Assembly: GCA_027065775.1 (NCBI GenBank)
Contig: JAMONN010000212.1
Span: 1 to 64,000 of the forward strand
DNA from: Flavobacteriaceae bacterium
Lineage (GTDB): Bacteria > Bacteroidota > Bacteroidia > Flavobacteriales > Flavobacteriaceae
Reading direction: 5' to 3'
Length of the DNA stretch: 64,000 nucleotides
A program made the position numbers and the translations under genes. Positions 26,333 to 35,612 of the stretch are shown in pieces; position 1 is the first letter of the stretch; each line of letters starts with the position of its first letter. The notes beneath the pieces are model-generated. The model was not told the DNA's origin and did no database searches. It saw only the letters and a list, made by a program, of their open reading frames with translations.

Positions 26333-28183
26333 TTAATAATTCCCTAATTCTTCTAACTGCATCTGATAAAGTCTTGCGGTAACTTTTGCTGTTTTAACAA
26401 TACGTTTTGCTAAATTTATATCCATTAACGGATGATTTATAGCTTTTTCTAAGTTGTGAAAATGACTTTCGTCAGCAACACCATGATACGTAAAAAAGGA
26501 AACTTGATCGGCATTTAAATTTAGCTGCTCTTTAATCATATTTCCCCAAAATGCTGCTAATCTTTTGCCAATACCTTCAATAATAAACATAGAACCTAAT
26601 AAATTTATTGGGTTTGGTTTACTTGCTTCTTGAAACATAAATGAAGTAAGCGCAACCGAACCAATATTTTTTTTGCCGTTTTGAATAACGGATTTTGGTT
26701 CGCCAAGATTTTCGAAATTTGCTTCTAACATTTGGTAATCTTTATGTTCTGCTGCGGTGTGTTTAATAAAGGCAGAACGTAATTCAAAAATTTCAATATC
26801 GATGTTCGATGCTGCTCTAGAGATCCAAAGTGAACCATCTATTACTTGTTGTCTTAAATCGCAAAGCAATAATTTATAATCTTCTAAACTTAGTTTGCCA
26901 TCATGTATTTTTGTTACAATTGGTATTTTTAAAAGATTGGTTTCAAAATTTATCCAAACTTTGGTAAGATTTCTAATTAGCCATTCTGACACTTCTGTTT
27001 TGTCTAAAATTAATTCTGGTGCTTCTATTTTTCTTATCGGAAATTTATTTTTGGAAGGTTTATTATTTCCAACAACAGTTAATTTCATAAAGGAAGTAAT
27101 AAATCGACCACTTTCTGGAACCATACATAAAATGGTGTCGTTTGGTTTTAATTTACCAGAATACATAAGTTCTTCTAACATTATAAAAATGGAGGCAGAA
27201 CCTGTATTTCCTTTAGTTGTTAGATTGCTAAACCATTTTTCATCTGGAATTTCGCCACCACCTTTTATCATTAATTCTTTAATTGGTTCTTTAAAAAATT
27301 CAGTAGAATAATGACAGCATAACCAATCGATTTCTTTCACATTAATCAATCCTTTATCAATTAATTCAAAATAGTGATTAACACCTGTTTTTATAACTTG
27401 ATTTAATAATTTTACATCTTGTTTTAAGTTAAAAGCACCATCTTTTGAAGCCAAATCTTGGTTTGGATAATCTAACCAAAATGGACCTTTATTACTTTTA
27501 TTATCCTTTTTACCATTATACATACATAACGGAAATTTATGCGCATGCGATTCTATTTCTATCCATTCAATTTTTAGAGAAAGTCCTTTGTCATTTTTTT
27601 TATTTTCTAAGACAAAAGCTCCAGCACCATCCGAAAGCATCCATCTTAAAAACTCGGTATCAAAAGGAATCGATTTTTGTTCTTGTGCATCAAAACGTGA
27701 TGCTTTAAATAATCTACTTGCAAATTCGCTACCAACACAAACTGCATTTTGTTTTTCATCACTTTTTATTTGAACAAAAGCATTTTTTAAAGCCATCATT
27801 CCGCTTGCACAAACACTTTGAAAACTGGCAACTTCGCATTTATCAAAGTCTAATTCTGCATGAACCATACTTGCAAAACCTGGTATTAATAAATCGCCTT
27901 GTGTGGTACCTGTAGATAAAAGTTGCACATCTTTTGCTTTTAGTGTACTTTTTTTAATTGCTTGTTCTACTGCATTTTTTGCTAATTCTGCATTAGAATG
28001 TGTGCTTTCTTGTTTTTTATTAATTGCAAAGTATCTTTTTTTAATTCCGTTTTGTTTTAAAATACGGTTTTTTAAACCACTTTTTTTACCATTAATCTTC
28101 CCTAAAAAATCTTCCATATTATCATTAGAAATCGCTTTGTTTGGTAAAAAAATACCCGAACTGGTAATGTAAACATCTTTCAT
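26333..28183 (-). CDS. Ketosynthase III fused to a haem-oxygenase-fold di-iron domain
   Basis: The 616-residue protein has an N-terminal beta-ketoacyl-ACP synthase III domain (about 1-370). Its Cys-His-Asn triad is intact: C125 in FQSVCASGMM, H291 in LCCHYSTEF and N326 in KGNTGSAS. The C-terminal about 390-616 is all-helical and carries E479-H480, E536 and H567-x3-D571-x2-H574 (YHGVADESHFHN). This is the ligand pattern of haem-oxygenase-like di-iron oxygenases such as UndA or CADD. Ordinary KAS III ends near residue 330-370, so this is a fusion. It may condense an acyl chain and oxidise or cleave it; the product is unknown. Confidence 0.78.
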   Translation of the reverse strand: MKDVYITSSGIFLPNKAISNDNMEDFLGKINGKKSGLKNRILKQNGIKKRYFAINKKQESTHSNAELAKNAVEQAIKKSTLKAKDVQLLSTGTTQGDLLIPGFASMVHAELDFDKCEVASFQSVCASGMMALKNAFVQIKSDEKQNAVCVGSEFASRLFKASRFDAQEQKSIPFDTEFLRWMLSDGAGAFVLENKKNDKGLSLKIEWIEIESHAHKFPLCMYNGKKDNKSNKGPFWLDYPNQDLASKDGAFNLKQDVKLLNQVIKTGVNHYFELIDKGLINVKEIDWLCCHYSTEFFKEPIKELMIKGGGEIPDEKWFSNLTTKGNTGSASIFIMLEELMYSGKLKPNDTILCMVPESGRFITSFMKLTVVGNNKPSKNKFPIRKIEAPELILDKTEVSEWLIRNLTKVWINFETNLLKIPIVTKIHDGKLSLEDYKLLLCDLRQQVIDGSLWISRAASNIDIEIFELRSAFIKHTAAEHKDYQMLEANFENLGEPKSVIQNGKKNIGSVALTSFMFQEASKPNPINLLGSMFIIEGIGKRLAAFWGNMIKEQLNLNADQVSFFTYHGVADESHFHNLEKAINHPLMDINLAKRIVKTAKVTARLYQMQLEELGNY

Positions 28184-28189
28184 AATTAA

Positions 28190-28921
28190 TTATTTTTTTT
28201 TGATTAATTTAATTAACCAAACGTATAGATGATCTAGTTTATTTAAAGCAAAAGCATAATTTTTTCTTAAATTATAATGATGTTGATTATGTTGCGTTGC
28301 TATTAATTGCCATTTTTTTCCGTTACCGAAACGATAATTGCAATGCGCAGAGAAGTTTATTAAAATACTTATAAAAGGATAAATAAATATTGCCAAAGGA
28401 GCGAAAGCAAAAAACGGAATAATTGTAATCGGAACCGTACTTAGTAACAGCGCTTCTAACCAATGAAAACTGAAAACGGAATAAACAGTTGTTATTTTTG
28501 ATTTATGATGAACACGATGTACATTTTTCATAAAAAACGGTATATGCATTATTCGATGTATAATAAAGAAATGAATTTCGTTCCAGAAAATTAATACAAT
28601 TAAACCAATAAAAATAGAACTCGTTGTGTTTGGAAGCATGATGATTTTTCCATTTCGAAATAAATATATTATAGGAAGAATGGAAAAACCAAAAATAAAT
28701 ATTGATTTTAATGAATGATAAATTTCAAAACGAATTTGTTTTTTTGATACTTCTTTTTTAACCATTTTATGAATTATATTTTTATGATTTAAATAATTAC
28801 TTATTCTTAAAAAAACCTGTCCAACACCAAAATATAAAATTAAAAAGTATAAAAAAGTTAATAAATACAAACTTAAATAACTGTATTTAAAGAGAATGTT
28901 ATTTATAAGTTCTTGTATCAT
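28190..28921 (-). CDS. Sterol desaturase / fatty acid hydroxylase family protein
   Basis: The 243-residue membrane protein has several hydrophobic segments and the His-box set of the fatty acid hydroxylase superfamily: HRIMH, HRVHHKS and HNQHHYN. These bind a di-iron centre that hydroxylates lipid chains. It lies seven bases upstream of the ketosynthase-di-iron fusion and starts a likely three-gene unit. A TACATTTG promoter box sits only four bases before the ATG, which suggests a leaderless or near-leaderless message. Confidence 0.85.
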   Translation of the reverse strand: MIQELINNILFKYSYLSLYLLTFLYFLILYFGVGQVFLRISNYLNHKNIIHKMVKKEVSKKQIRFEIYHSLKSIFIFGFSILPIIYLFRNGKIIMLPNTTSSIFIGLIVLIFWNEIHFFIIHRIMHIPFFMKNVHRVHHKSKITTVYSVFSFHWLEALLLSTVPITIIPFFAFAPLAIFIYPFISILINFSAHCNYRFGNGKKWQLIATQHNQHHYNLRKNYAFALNKLDHLYVWLIKLIKKK

Positions 28922-28925
28922 TACA

Positions 28926-28933
28926 CAAATGTA
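28926..28933 (-). promoter_or_regulatory. -7 promoter box (TACATTTG) of the hydroxylase/ketosynthase locus
   Basis: The minus strand reads TACATTTG, an exact TAnnTTTG match. It ends four bases before the hydroxylase ATG, so transcription would start at or next to the start codon. Confidence 0.5.
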
Positions 28934-29244
28934 TACTATTTGTTAAAAGAAACTCTATTAAAATTAAAATGATGTAATAAATAATTTTAACTGTTCTTCA
29001 ATTCCATTTTTCGTTTTAATATTTCCTTAAATGATAATTATTTTGTTTCTTTTTCATGCGTTTTGATAGAAAAAACAAGTTAAAATAAGCAACTACAATA
29101 GATGTTTTATGATTAAAGTAAAACCAAATAACATTGGTAATATGTTTTAGATAAAATAAACAGATTAAACTGGGCAATTAACAATTCACCTTTCAAAAAG
29201 TACAATTCGGTATATTTTAGTTTTTTAAAAGTCACTTTGTGTTA
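28934..29244. other. Divergent intergenic region before the CPBP protease gene
   Basis: I see no gene, strong hairpin or repeat here. It is AT-rich and holds the divergent promoters of the hydroxylase locus and of the CPBP gene. Confidence 0.4.
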
Positions 29245-29252
29245 TATCTTTG
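29245..29252 (+). promoter_or_regulatory. -7 promoter box (TATCTTTG) of the CPBP protease gene
   Basis: TATCTTTG is an exact TAnnTTTG match, 15 bases upstream of the ATG at 29268. It supports that ATG over the upstream TTG at 29250, which would lie inside the promoter box. Confidence 0.6.
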
Positions 29253-29267
29253 TACAAAATTATAACA

Positions 29268-30023
29268 ATGAACTTACTTTTAAAAAATCAAATCACCAAA
29301 AACGAAGTCCTTCAAAAAACAGGATATATTTTACTTTATTATATCATTGCTGTTGCTTTGCGATATTATATTTTACATGTAAAACCTGATTTTTTTATTA
29401 ATGCAAATTTATTTATTCAAATTTTATTAGAAGGAATTGGTCCATTATTTGGCGGATTATTACTTATAAAAGTATTTAAAAGGAAAAATGAATTGAGTCT
29501 ATTTTCAATTGGTGTTTGGAAAACCATTATTGTTTTTTTAGTTCCTGTTGTGTTATTTACTTTGGTAGGCATTTTAAATATTGGACAACCTTATTATATT
29601 TTAGGGCCAAAAATTATTATTGGCGCTATAATATATGGTTTATTCGAAGAATATGGTTGGCGTGGTTATTTACAAAGTGAATTATCGTTTTTAAAAAATT
29701 TCCCTAAGTATTTTATTATAAGTGTACTTTGGTTTGCTTGGCATTTAAACTTTAGTTTAAGTTTGGATAATTTAATATTTTTCGGGTTTTGCCTACTTGG
29801 TAGTATTGGTATTGGTGGAGTTGCTACAAAAACTAAATCTTTAATTTTGGTGGCTTTATTTCACTCATTTTTTAATTTGTTTTATATCACTAGAGTTTTG
29901 GAAGGCATAACAACAATGCAAAAAATTGTTATTCTAGTTATTAGTATTGTTGCTATTATTTACGTGATGTTTCTTGATGGTAGAAAAAAACGATTAATTG
30001 AAAAAAATAAAATTACAATATAA
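29268..30023 (+). CDS. CPBP family intramembrane metalloprotease (Abi/CAAX protease-like)
   Basis: The 251-residue polytopic membrane protein carries the CPBP/Abi motifs EEYGWRGYLQ (motif 1, about residues 128-137), a WFAWHLNFSL segment (motif 2) and HSFFNLFY (motif 3). Glu and His bind the catalytic metal. Family members process prenylated or small peptides in the membrane; the target is unknown. ATG 29268 is preferred because a promoter box covers the upstream alternative. The gene is monocistronic or leads into the hydrolase-OsmC gene 75 bases on. Confidence 0.85.
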   Translation: MNLLLKNQITKNEVLQKTGYILLYYIIAVALRYYILHVKPDFFINANLFIQILLEGIGPLFGGLLLIKVFKRKNELSLFSIGVWKTIIVFLVPVVLFTLVGILNIGQPYYILGPKIIIGAIIYGLFEEYGWRGYLQSELSFLKNFPKYFIISVLWFAWHLNFSLSLDNLIFFGFCLLGSIGIGGVATKTKSLILVALFHSFFNLFYITRVLEGITTMQKIVILVISIVAIIYVMFLDGRKKRLIEKNKITI

Positions 30024-30098
30024 ATCTATTTATTTGTTGCGATTTTAAATTATAGATATCCGTAAATCTATCGTATCTTTTGCGTCTAACAAAAGTAT

Positions 30099-31310
30099 AT
30101 GTATTCAAAAAAAGTAACTTTTAAAAACAAACAAGGTCAAGTTTTAACAGGCGAAATTGATTTGCCAATAGATAAAAAACCATTGAGTTATGCTTTATTT
30201 GCTCACTTTTTTACAGGTAATAAAAATTTTACTGCTGTGCGAAATATTTCAAGAGCTTTAACTCAAAATCAAATTGCAGTAATGCGTTTTGATTTTACTG
30301 GTTTAGGTAAAAGTGAAGGTAAGTTTGAAGATACAAATTTCACAAGTAATATAGATGATTTGATTTCCGCAGCAAAATATCTAACCGAAAACCATCAAGC
30401 ACCAAAAATTATGATTGGTCATTCTCTTGGTGGAGCAGCAGCAATTTTTGCAGCCGAAGCAATAGATTCTATAGAGACTGTTGCTACAATTGCAGCGCCA
30501 TCAAGTCCAAGTCATGTTGAACATTTATTTGACGAACATATTGATAAAATAGAATTAGATGGTGAAGCAACATTTGATATTGCGGGAAGACAATTCACTA
30601 TTAAAAAGCAATTTTTAGATGATATTCATGAAAAAAATCTTCCGAAAATTTTAAAAGATTTACGCAAACCAATTTTGGTTTTTCATTCGCCTCAAGATAA
30701 AATTGTAGGAGTTAAAAATGCAAGAGAAATTTATAGTGCAGCACATCATCCTAAAAGTTTTATTTCGCTTGATGGTGCAAATCATTTGTTAACCAATAAA
30801 GAAGACTCTTTTTATGTTGGTAAAGTTATAGGCTCTTGGGCAAATAGATATGTTAATCACGACAAAAAAGAAGAATTATCCACAGACAAATCGGTTGTTG
30901 TTCGTATTGGTAGAGAAAAATATACTACAGAAATTGCAGCAAGAAATCACGCTATTTTAGTTGATGAACCTAAAAAATATAAAGGTAAAGATGCAGGAAT
31001 GACACCTTACGAATTACTATTAGCAAGTTTAGGTTCATGTACTGCAATTACCTTAAGAATGTATGCAGATAGAAAAGAATGGGATTTACGTGAAGTGAAA
31101 GTGCATTTAGAACATTTTAAACAACATGCAAAAGATTGTAATTCTTGTTCTAAATCTGATAATAAAATTGATAAATTTGTACGTGAAATAAAATTAAAAG
31201 GAAATCTAACCGAAGAGCAAAAACAACGCTTATTACAAATTGCAAACCGTTGTCCTGTTCATAGAACTTTAGAAAATACTATTAAAATTGAAACGAAATT
31301 ACGAGAATAA
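30099..31310 (+). CDS. Bifunctional alpha/beta hydrolase / OsmC family protein
   Basis: The 403-residue protein joins an alpha/beta hydrolase (about residues 1-250) to an OsmC-type domain (about 265-403). The hydrolase has the nucleophile elbow GHSLGGAAAIF (about 108-118), an Asp in HSPQDKIVGVKN and a His in DGANHLL. The OsmC part has its two redox cysteines in LGSCTAITLRMY and ANRCPVHRTLEN. OsmC domains reduce organic hydroperoxides. This fusion is common in Bacteroidota, so it is not unusual. The protein is cytoplasmic. Confidence 0.9.
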   Translation: MYSKKVTFKNKQGQVLTGEIDLPIDKKPLSYALFAHFFTGNKNFTAVRNISRALTQNQIAVMRFDFTGLGKSEGKFEDTNFTSNIDDLISAAKYLTENHQAPKIMIGHSLGGAAAIFAAEAIDSIETVATIAAPSSPSHVEHLFDEHIDKIELDGEATFDIAGRQFTIKKQFLDDIHEKNLPKILKDLRKPILVFHSPQDKIVGVKNAREIYSAAHHPKSFISLDGANHLLTNKEDSFYVGKVIGSWANRYVNHDKKEELSTDKSVVVRIGREKYTTEIAARNHAILVDEPKKYKGKDAGMTPYELLLASLGSCTAITLRMYADRKEWDLREVKVHLEHFKQHAKDCNSCSKSDNKIDKFVREIKLKGNLTEEQKQRLLQIANRCPVHRTLENTIKIETKLRE

Positions 31311-31441
31311 TTAGCACACAGAACTCACAAATTCCACAGAGAAAGTATTTGAGTTCTACGTGAAAATATAAAATAAATCAACATTAATAATAACTAGTCT
31401 ATAGTTAAATAACAAATTAATTCCTTCCCTTTGGGAAGGTT
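31311..31441 (+). repeat. Leader repeats before rimK: CACAGA words and a CCTTCCC hairpin
   Basis: The first half holds degenerate words (ACACAGAACTCACAAATTCC, GAGTTCTACGTGAAA) related to the TCTGYG family. The second half holds a perfect CCTTCCC-TTT-GGGAAGG hairpin (31423-31439), followed by TAGGATGGG up to the ATG. There is no T tract after the hairpin. Confidence 0.5.
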
Positions 31442-31449
31442 AGGATGGG

Positions 31450-32337
31450 ATGAAAATAATAATATTATCTGTTAGTGAAAACATCTATTCAACCGAAAGA
31501 TTAGTTGCAGAGGCAGAATATCGCGGTCACCAAGTTAGTGTAGTAAATCACACAAAATGTTCTGTGTTAATTGGCAAATCAAAACCTCAAATAATGTTTG
31601 AAGGTAGAGATATTATTGACGATGCTGACGTGATAATACCTCGAATTGGTTCTTCGGTTTTTAGGCATGGTGCAGCAGTTGTTAAAGAATTTGAAATGAA
31701 TGGCGTTTTTAGTACTGCAACTGCTTTAGGAATTGCTCGTTCTCAAAACAAAGTGCGTACTTTACAGATAATGAATCGTAAAAATGTACCGATTCCGAAA
31801 ACTGTTTTTTCTATAAATCCAGATGATATTGAACAGCAAATCGAATTACTTGGTGGCGCACCAGTTATCATAAAATTACAAGAAGGAACACATGGTTTAG
31901 GTGTTATATTAGCAGATTCTAAAAAATCTGCAAAGTCTATTATTGATACTTTCATTAATATGGACACAAGTATTATGTTACAAGAATTTGTGAAAGAATC
32001 TAATGGCGAAGATATTAGAGCAATTGTCGCTGGTGGAAAAGTAATTGCATCTATGAAAAGAATTGGTGCCGAAGGTGATTTTAGATCAAACATTCATCGT
32101 GGTGGAACAGGCGAAAAAGTAGAATTAACCAATAAAGAAAAAAGAACTGTTTTAAGAGCAGCACGTTTTTTAAGTCTGCCTATTTGTGGTGTAGATTTAA
32201 TTAGATCCAAAAGAGGTTCATTATTAATAGAAGTAAATTCAACGCCTGGTTTACAAGGTATCGAAGCATATACTAAAATAAATGTAGCCGAAGAAATTAT
32301 AAAATTTATTGAAAAAAACAAACACTTTAAATATTAA
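31450..32337 (+). CDS. rimK: RimK family alpha-L-glutamate ligase (ATP-grasp)
   Basis: The 295-residue protein has the RimK N-terminal domain (KIIILSVSENIYSTERL, DDADVIIPRIGSSVFRHG) and the ATP-grasp core (PVIIKLQEGTHGLGVILA, MLQEFVKESNGEDIRAIV, LIEVNSTPGLQGIE). RimK adds glutamates to ribosomal protein S6, or to another acceptor. An aspartoacylase-like gene follows eight bases downstream, a pairing often seen with RimK. Confidence 0.9.
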   Translation: MKIIILSVSENIYSTERLVAEAEYRGHQVSVVNHTKCSVLIGKSKPQIMFEGRDIIDDADVIIPRIGSSVFRHGAAVVKEFEMNGVFSTATALGIARSQNKVRTLQIMNRKNVPIPKTVFSINPDDIEQQIELLGGAPVIIKLQEGTHGLGVILADSKKSAKSIIDTFINMDTSIMLQEFVKESNGEDIRAIVAGGKVIASMKRIGAEGDFRSNIHRGGTGEKVELTNKEKRTVLRAARFLSLPICGVDLIRSKRGSLLIEVNSTPGLQGIEAYTKINVAEEIIKFIEKNKHFKY

Positions 32338-32345
32338 AAACAAGA

Positions 32346-33308
32346 ATGTTTACAAAAAATTTTAAAAATGAAGTAGTAGAAATCCGAGGTCATAAAATAG
32401 GTTTAGGAGAAAATAAACTCATAAAAATACCTGTAGATAGATTGCCAACAGGTACATTAATCGAAATTCCTGTCTATATTTTTAATGGTAAAGAAGCAGG
32501 TCCAACTATTTTGTTACAAGGCGGTTTGCATGGCGATGAGGTGAATAGTATTGAAATGATTAGAAGAATGTTAATTGATAAATCCTACAAAATTAATCGT
32601 GGTTGTGTGATTGTTGTTCCGTTATTAAATGTTTTTGGATTTTTAAATTTATCACGTGATATGCATGGTAAAGATGTTAACCGAAGTTTTCCTGGTTCTA
32701 AAAAAGGTTCTTTGGCAAGAAGAGTTGCGTATTATCACATGAGAGATTTAGTTGGGAATATCGATTTCGGAATCGATTTTCATACTGGTGGAGAACAGCG
32801 TTCAAACTTCTCACAAATTAGATATACAGCAACCGATGTTAGAGCACAAGAATTGGCAGAAATATTTAATGCTCCGTATATGTTTGCTTCAAGTCTAATC
32901 CCTAATTCTTTTAGAAATGAGTGTTATAATAATAATATTCCTATTTTAGTTTTTGAAGGTGGCGAATCCTTAAGGTTAGATGAAGATTCCATAGAAAAAG
33001 GTATTAACGGAACGCTAAATATACTCAAACACTTTAAAATGATTAGTGATAAAATTATTATTCCAGTAATGGGAAAAAGTATTCTAATTAAAAAACGAAA
33101 ATGGATTAGAGCAGATATTGCAGGTCTTTTTAGTATTAAAATTAAAAACGGAAATAAAGTAAGTAAAGGAGAATTATTAGGTAATATTATGGATACGTAT
33201 GGCGAAACAAAATTAGAAGTTTTAGCGCCAAAAAATGGTTATATTATTGCCGTAAATAATTTTCCTATTGTAAATATGGGTGATGCTTTATTTCATATTG
33301 GCAGTTAA
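32346..33308 (+). CDS. Succinylglutamate desuccinylase/aspartoacylase family protein
   Basis: The 320-residue zinc carboxypeptidase-fold protein has the metal and catalytic motifs LQGGLHGDEVNSIE (about residues 57-70), GKDVNRSFPG and GIDFHTGGE. The C-terminal about 90 residues resemble a lipoyl/barrel-type domain (NGNKVSKGELLGNI). Because it forms a pair with rimK, it may trim or regulate the glutamate modification (inference). Its stop codon abuts the stop of the convergent pth gene with no base between. Confidence 0.85.
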   Translation: MFTKNFKNEVVEIRGHKIGLGENKLIKIPVDRLPTGTLIEIPVYIFNGKEAGPTILLQGGLHGDEVNSIEMIRRMLIDKSYKINRGCVIVVPLLNVFGFLNLSRDMHGKDVNRSFPGSKKGSLARRVAYYHMRDLVGNIDFGIDFHTGGEQRSNFSQIRYTATDVRAQELAEIFNAPYMFASSLIPNSFRNECYNNNIPILVFEGGESLRLDEDSIEKGINGTLNILKHFKMISDKIIIPVMGKSILIKKRKWIRADIAGLFSIKIKNGNKVSKGELLGNIMDTYGETKLEVLAPKNGYIIAVNNFPIVNMGDALFHIGS

Positions 33309-33935
33309 TTATTTTGTGTTAAAATCATTCATGGTTCTAGCAATACCAACAGTTCCAAATGCTTTAATTGAAGTATGTATTTTTTCTATTTTAGTAGGTA
33401 TTATTTTTAATTCAGTATCTGTCCAATTACCTAAAACATAATCTACTTGTCTGCCTTTTGAAAATTTATCACCTACGCCAAAACGTAATCTTGCGTACTG
33501 TTGTGTATTTAATTGTGCATTTATATCTTTTAAACCATTGTGTCCGCCAGCGCTTCCTTTAGGTTTTAATCGTAAAGATTCAAATGGTATATTTAAATCA
33601 TCGCAAATAATTAAGATGTTTTCTAAAGCTATTTTTTCTTTAGTCATCCAATATTTTACTGCTTTGCCACTTAGGTTCATATAGGTATTTGGTTTTAGTA
33701 AAATAAAAGTTCTTCCTTTAAATCTAAATTTGGCAAGATCACCTAATTTTTGAGTTGTAAAGGTTACTTCTTCTTTTTGAGCGATTTCATTTAAAATTTT
33801 AAACCCAATATTGTGTCTGGTATTTTTATATTTATCGCCAATATTTCCTAAACCAACTATTAAGAATTTTTTCATAGTGTCTTCTTCTATCTTATTATTT
33901 TTGAAAATGTTTTTAATAAACGAAAGTATATTCAT
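33309..33935 (-). CDS. pth: Peptidyl-tRNA hydrolase
   Basis: The enzyme releases peptides from stalled peptidyl-tRNA. Core motifs are LIVGLGNIGDKYKNTRHNIGF, with the catalytic His in TRHN, then LLKPNTYMNLSG, ICDDLNIPFESLRLKPKG and SAGGHNGLKDI. The long form is 208 residues with a 20-residue extension. ATG 33875 would give the classical 188-residue enzyme. The TATATTTG box ends four bases before ATG 33935, so the long form would need a leaderless start; the start remains open. The gene converges with zero spacing on the aspartoacylase-like gene. Confidence 0.9.
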   Translation of the reverse strand: MNILSFIKNIFKNNKIEEDTMKKFLIVGLGNIGDKYKNTRHNIGFKILNEIAQKEEVTFTTQKLGDLAKFRFKGRTFILLKPNTYMNLSGKAVKYWMTKEKIALENILIICDDLNIPFESLRLKPKGSAGGHNGLKDINAQLNTQQYARLRFGVGDKFSKGRQVDYVLGNWTDTELKIIPTKIEKIHTSIKAFGTVGIARTMNDFNTK

Positions 33936-33939
33936 TTTA

Positions 33940-33947
33940 CAAATATA
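33940..33947 (-). promoter_or_regulatory. -7 promoter box (TATATTTG) of pth
   Basis: The minus strand reads TATATTTG, an exact TAnnTTTG match. It ends only four bases before the upstream candidate ATG of pth, so either translation is leaderless or it begins at the internal ATG 33875. Confidence 0.5.
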
Positions 33948-33955
33948 AGGAACAA

Positions 33956-33985
33956 AAAAAACCCTCCAAAAAATGAAGGGTTTAA
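33956..33985 (-). terminator. Terminator of the prs-rplY unit
   Basis: On the minus strand AAACCCTTC pairs with GGAGGGTTT and is followed by a T run. It lies about 20 bases after the rplY stop and before the pth promoter. Confidence 0.8.
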
Positions 33986-34004
33986 ATATTATTCAAGTAC
34001 TAAA

Positions 34005-34631
34005 TTATTCAGCACCTTCTTCTTCTTTAGTTTCTCCTTCAGTACCTTCTCCTTCTGCACCTTCTTCTGCTTCTTCTTCTACAACAGCAGCACGAGACAT
34101 TCTAACTTGTACAACCACCATAGCATCTGGATGTAAAAATTCAAACTTCTCACTTTCTAATTCATTTAAAAACAGTCTGTCACCAATTTTTAAATTAGAT
34201 ATATCCGCTGTAATTTCATCTGGTAAATTCATTGGTAAAGCTTTTACCTTTAATTTACGATTGGTAAATCTTAAATTTCCACCATTCATTACACCTGGTG
34301 CATTACCAAGTAATCTCACAGGAATATTCATAGTTACTTCTTTATCATCAAATAATTGATAAAAATCTATATGTAAGATTCTGTCAGATACAGGATGAAA
34401 TTGAATATCTTGTAAAATAGTATTGATTTTTGTACCATCTAAATCGATAGTTGCTGTATATACATTTGGTGTATATACTAATGGTCTAAATGCTTTTTCC
34501 TCTGCGGAGAAATGGATAGTGTCGCCACCGCCATAAATTACGCAAGGTACTTTTTCAGCATTACGTAAGGCTTTTGTTTCTTTTTTACCTACGCTTTCTC
34601 TTTTGGTTCCTTTAATAGTAATAGATTGCAT
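34005..34631 (-). CDS. rplY: 50S ribosomal protein L25 / general stress protein Ctc
   Basis: The 208-residue protein has the L25 N-terminal 5S rRNA-binding domain ([26 protein letters not shown]) and the CTC C-terminal domain ([13 protein letters not shown]). It ends in an acidic low-complexity tail rich in Glu and Gly (about residues 184-208), typical of Bacteroidota L25. The ATG is 11 bases after the prs stop, an arrangement widely conserved in bacteria. Confidence 0.93.
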   Translation of the reverse strand: MQSITIKGTKRESVGKKETKALRNAEKVPCVIYGGGDTIHFSAEEKAFRPLVYTPNVYTATIDLDGTKINTILQDIQFHPVSDRILHIDFYQLFDDKEVTMNIPVRLLGNAPGVMNGGNLRFTNRKLKVKALPMNLPDEITADISNLKIGDRLFLNELESEKFEFLHPDAMVVVQVRMSRAAVVEEEAEEGAEGEGTEGETKEEEGAE

Positions 34632-34642
34632 TCTGTATTTTT

Positions 34643-35584
34643 TTACATTAAAAATTGATTACTGATAGATGTGTTCTCGTGAACTTTCTTCATCACATCG
34701 GCAAATAATGGGGCGCAAGATACTGTTTTTATTTTAGAACAATCGTGATTTTTAGGAATAGTATCGGTAACTATTAATTCTAATAATTTAGAATTGTTTA
34801 TACGTTCAATTGCTTTGCCTGAAAGTATGGCGTGTGTGGTGATTGCTCGTACACTTAAAGCGCCTTTTTCCATCATAATATCTGCTGCTTTTGTTAATGT
34901 TCCTGCAGTGTCAACCATATCATCTACAATGATTACATGTCGACCTGTTACGTCGCCAATTAATTCCATATGAGAAATTACGTTGGCTTTTTCGCGTTGT
35001 TTGTAACAGATTACAACTTCGCTATTTAAAAATTTAGAATAGGCATACGCACGTTTTGAACCGCCCATATCTGGTGAAGCGATTGTAATATTATCTAAAT
35101 TTAAACTTTCAATATATGGTAAAAATACAGTTGATGCATATAAGTGATCTACCGGTTTTTCGAAAAACCCTTGAATCTGGTCTGCGTGTAAATCCATTGT
35201 AATAATTCTAGTAGCACCTGCGGTTTGTAACATTTTCGCAACTAATTTTGCTGCAATTGGCACTCTAGGTTTGTCTTTTCGATCTTGTCTTGCCCAACCA
35301 AAATAAGGTATTACAGCTGTAATGTGTCTTGCAGATGCCCGTTTTGCTGCATCAATCATTAAAAGCATTTCCATTAAATTGTCGCTATTTGGCATGGTCG
35401 AACCTATAATAAAAACTCTTCGTCCACGGATGGTTTCATCATAAGAAACTTGAAATTCGCCATCACTAAAATTTATTCTTTTAGAATCCCCTAATTTTTG
35501 CCCGTAAGCTTCTGCGATTTTTTTTCCTAATTCATTGCTTTCCGAGCAAGAAAACAGTTTCGGTTTTAATAGATTTGTTGTCAT
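34643..35584 (-). CDS. prs: Ribose-phosphate pyrophosphokinase
   Basis: The 313-residue enzyme makes PRPP from ribose 5-phosphate and ATP. Seen motifs are [59 protein letters not shown] and the PRPP-binding loop [14 protein letters not shown]. Length is normal for class I. It heads the prs-rplY unit, with a TATTTTTG promoter box 28 bases upstream. Confidence 0.95.
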   Translation of the reverse strand: MTTNLLKPKLFSCSESNELGKKIAEAYGQKLGDSKRINFSDGEFQVSYDETIRGRRVFIIGSTMPNSDNLMEMLLMIDAAKRASARHITAVIPYFGWARQDRKDKPRVPIAAKLVAKMLQTAGATRIITMDLHADQIQGFFEKPVDHLYASTVFLPYIESLNLDNITIASPDMGGSKRAYAYSKFLNSEVVICYKQREKANVISHMELIGDVTGRHVIIVDDMVDTAGTLTKAADIMMEKGALSVRAITTHAILSGKAIERINNSKLLELIVTDTIPKNHDCSKIKTVSCAPLFADVMKKVHENTSISNQFLM

Positions 35585-35612
35585 CTGTTTATTTTAGTTA
35601 TGTAGTATTTGG

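Noticed and set aside
30099-31310. Hydrolase-OsmC fusion as a novel architecture
   Set aside because: This fusion is common in Bacteroidota, so it is annotated but not reported as unusual.
34005-34080. Acidic Glu/Gly repeat at the end of L25 as a possible tandem repeat element
   Set aside because: It is the normal acidic tail of Bacteroidota L25 and is in frame.
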